This document shows positions 62,777 to 64,000 of a DNA stretch of 64,000 nt, piece after piece (the stretch's first letter is position 1; the number at the start of each line of letters is the position of its first letter). The position numbers and the translations under genes are program-made. The DNA comes from Coccinella septempunctata (Eukaryota > Arthropoda > Insecta > Coleoptera > Coccinellidae), in contig NC_058197.1 of the NCBI RefSeq assembly GCF_907165205.1, positions 1,986,501 to 2,050,500 of the forward strand, read 5' to 3'. The notes under the pieces are model-generated. The model had not been told where the DNA came from, ran no database searches, and saw nothing but the letters and a program-made list of their open reading frames with translations.

Positions 62777-64000
62777 ATATAGAGCGCGGGCTGGAGTTAC
62801 AAATCCTACAAAAGTTTTCATTTTATAGGTTCCTCCTTCTTCCTAAAAATCTCAATGTAGTCATTCACATTGAAAAGTTTGATATTAGGATCTTCTTTTC
62901 TTCTAATAGATGTCATATTCAGAATCTCCTTCAGAATGAAAGACCTCGTCAAGCGTTTTCTCAGATTTCCGTTCGACACATACTGCTTTTTTTCTCCAAC
63001 ATCGGAATTTATTTTCTTCACGACTTTTTGGCTATGTTATGTTATGTTATGTATTACCTTCTCTTCTTGCAGCGTGAGTGTCGGATTTTTTCTGCGGAAC
63101 TTTTCCTCTTTTTCGTTCTCCTACATGTGACTTCAGAAAATTCCTGATTTGAACTGATCTCCTCGAGTCGATTTGTTTAGACTTCAATTTTTCCAATCCC
63201 ATTCTCAATATCTTCTTTCTGTCCATCTCGTCTTCCACAATGAAAAAAATATTTAAGTATGAAACGATAAAATTCGATAGTATCAAAGTTAAAAAATGTA
63301 AACCACAACACAATATTTGCAGCACGAAGCACATTCACAACTGAATACTTTGTACATCTACTCCGCTGTTATATAGCCCCTCTACCATCCCTCCCTAGCA
63401 CCCCACCACCCAATTGCCCGTTCCGTCGTCTGATTCGATATTAGATTGCTGTGACTTAAAATTTCTATGGAATCAACGTATTACATTCGTTCAATTTAAC
63501 TGTCACACGTCGGACTGTTTGTTGATTTATCCTTAACTTCCTATGACCAATTTTAAAGTGTTACTTTTATTAGTTGTATGATGAGCCTTGAGTAAGGAAC
63601 AAAATAGTTCCGAAACGTTGGCGAATTCATAAAAGATTGTTTTTCAACCTGTCCAAATTCCTGCGATATATTACTTATTGTGTTCAATCCATTATTTATG
63701 ATACCTAAAAAGAACATATAAAATGTTTTGTTATTTTGTAATACTTGAGCCAAACACTAAAAATACCTAAAATTATAGAGTGTTTTATATAATTATGAGT
63801 TTATGAAACATATGCGAATTTAAATGATAATTGTCCAGAGTATTTTTCTTACAGAAAGAATATACTATATTACTGTTTATTTTTTCAAACGTTTCTGATA
63901 TTATGAAATGATAAAATATCAACAATTGAAAAGTATAAGTTATCGATACAGATAATAACTATCTGGATAAGCAAGTATTGAAGCGCATTAGTATTTCAAT
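62777..64000. repeat. Tandem unit U7 (right-truncated)
   Basis: The unit continues past the window. The phasing anchor is at 62777. It carries a TATGT expansion at about 63033-63053 and U1-like variants near 63588 and 63721. The final bases enter frame B (from about 63981). Confidence 0.9.
62818..63334 (-). pseudogene. Multicopy ORF, U7 copy, broken by a TATGT microsatellite expansion
   Basis: Two pieces, 63047-63334 and 62818-63021, separated by TATGTTATGTTATGT replacing the normal sequence of the other units and changing the reading frame. The promoter (TATATAA 63369-63375, TCAGTT 63339-63344) is intact. Further replacements: Leu to Ser and Thr to Ser in IDLRRTVQ, and Lys to Glu in the terminal RKKEKP. 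Confidence 0.8.

Noticed and set aside
1..64000. tRNA, rRNA or conserved cellular genes
   Set aside because: I saw no tRNA cloverleaf boxes, rRNA segments or recognisable cellular domains, although short RNA genes could be missed by eye.

Overview
The window is AT-rich insect DNA. Evidence for an insect: an env-bearing errantivirus-type Gypsy element, R4/Dong-type and Jockey-type non-LTR retrotransposons, a Penelope-like element, and core promoters of the arthropod TATA + TCAGT initiator kind. A beetle is possible but I cannot prove the order. I recognise no conserved cellular gene. The window is one tandem array of a ~3.91 kb unit (U1 to U7), heavily invaded by retroelements. Unit boundaries are arbitrary; I phased them on the string GAATATAGAGCGCGGGCTGG (variant at U5).

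Layout: U1 1-6401 (left-truncated by the window) carries a 2.7 kb truncated LINE ('LINE-A', minus strand). U2 6402-32003 carries the same LINE-A at the same site plus a 19 kb nest: a truncated CR1/Jockey-like LINE ('LINE-D', minus strand), whose TAA-rich 3' tail holds two head-to-tail Dong/R4-like LINEs (7968-15366) and whose 3' UTR holds a complete 9.2 kb Gypsy LTR element (15551-24731, AATT target duplication). U3 32004-45440 carries an errantivirus-like LTR element (35132-44664, ATAT target duplication) whose 5' LTR is itself split by a Penelope-like element (35335-37522) with inverted terminal copies. U4 (45441-49351) and U5 (49865-53775) are clean 3911 bp units separated by a 513 bp partial duplication. 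U6 53776-62776 holds a full-length, apparently intact two-ORF Jockey-clade LINE ('LINE-B', 54344-59049) and a 360 bp GC-richer insertion (61251-61610) containing a complete hammerhead ribozyme. U7 62777-64000 is cut by the window end.

The unit itself encodes at least one plausible gene: a minus-strand 169-codon frame (hydrophobic N-terminus, then a Lys/Arg-rich domain) preceded at the expected spacing by TATATAA and TCAGTT. It is open in all five complete units (U2-U6), but the differences between copies look neutral, so it may be decaying. In U6 LINE-B landed between the TATA box and the ORF. The other short plus-strand frames of the unit are weaker.

The nesting gives a relative history: LINE-A insertion, duplication of the LINE-A-bearing unit (U1/U2), LINE-D into U2, then Dong and Gypsy into LINE-D. 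Separately, the errantivirus entered U3 and the Penelope element then entered its LTR. The two most notable items are the type III hammerhead ribozyme in the small insertion of U6 and the promoter-bearing multicopy ORF of the unit.
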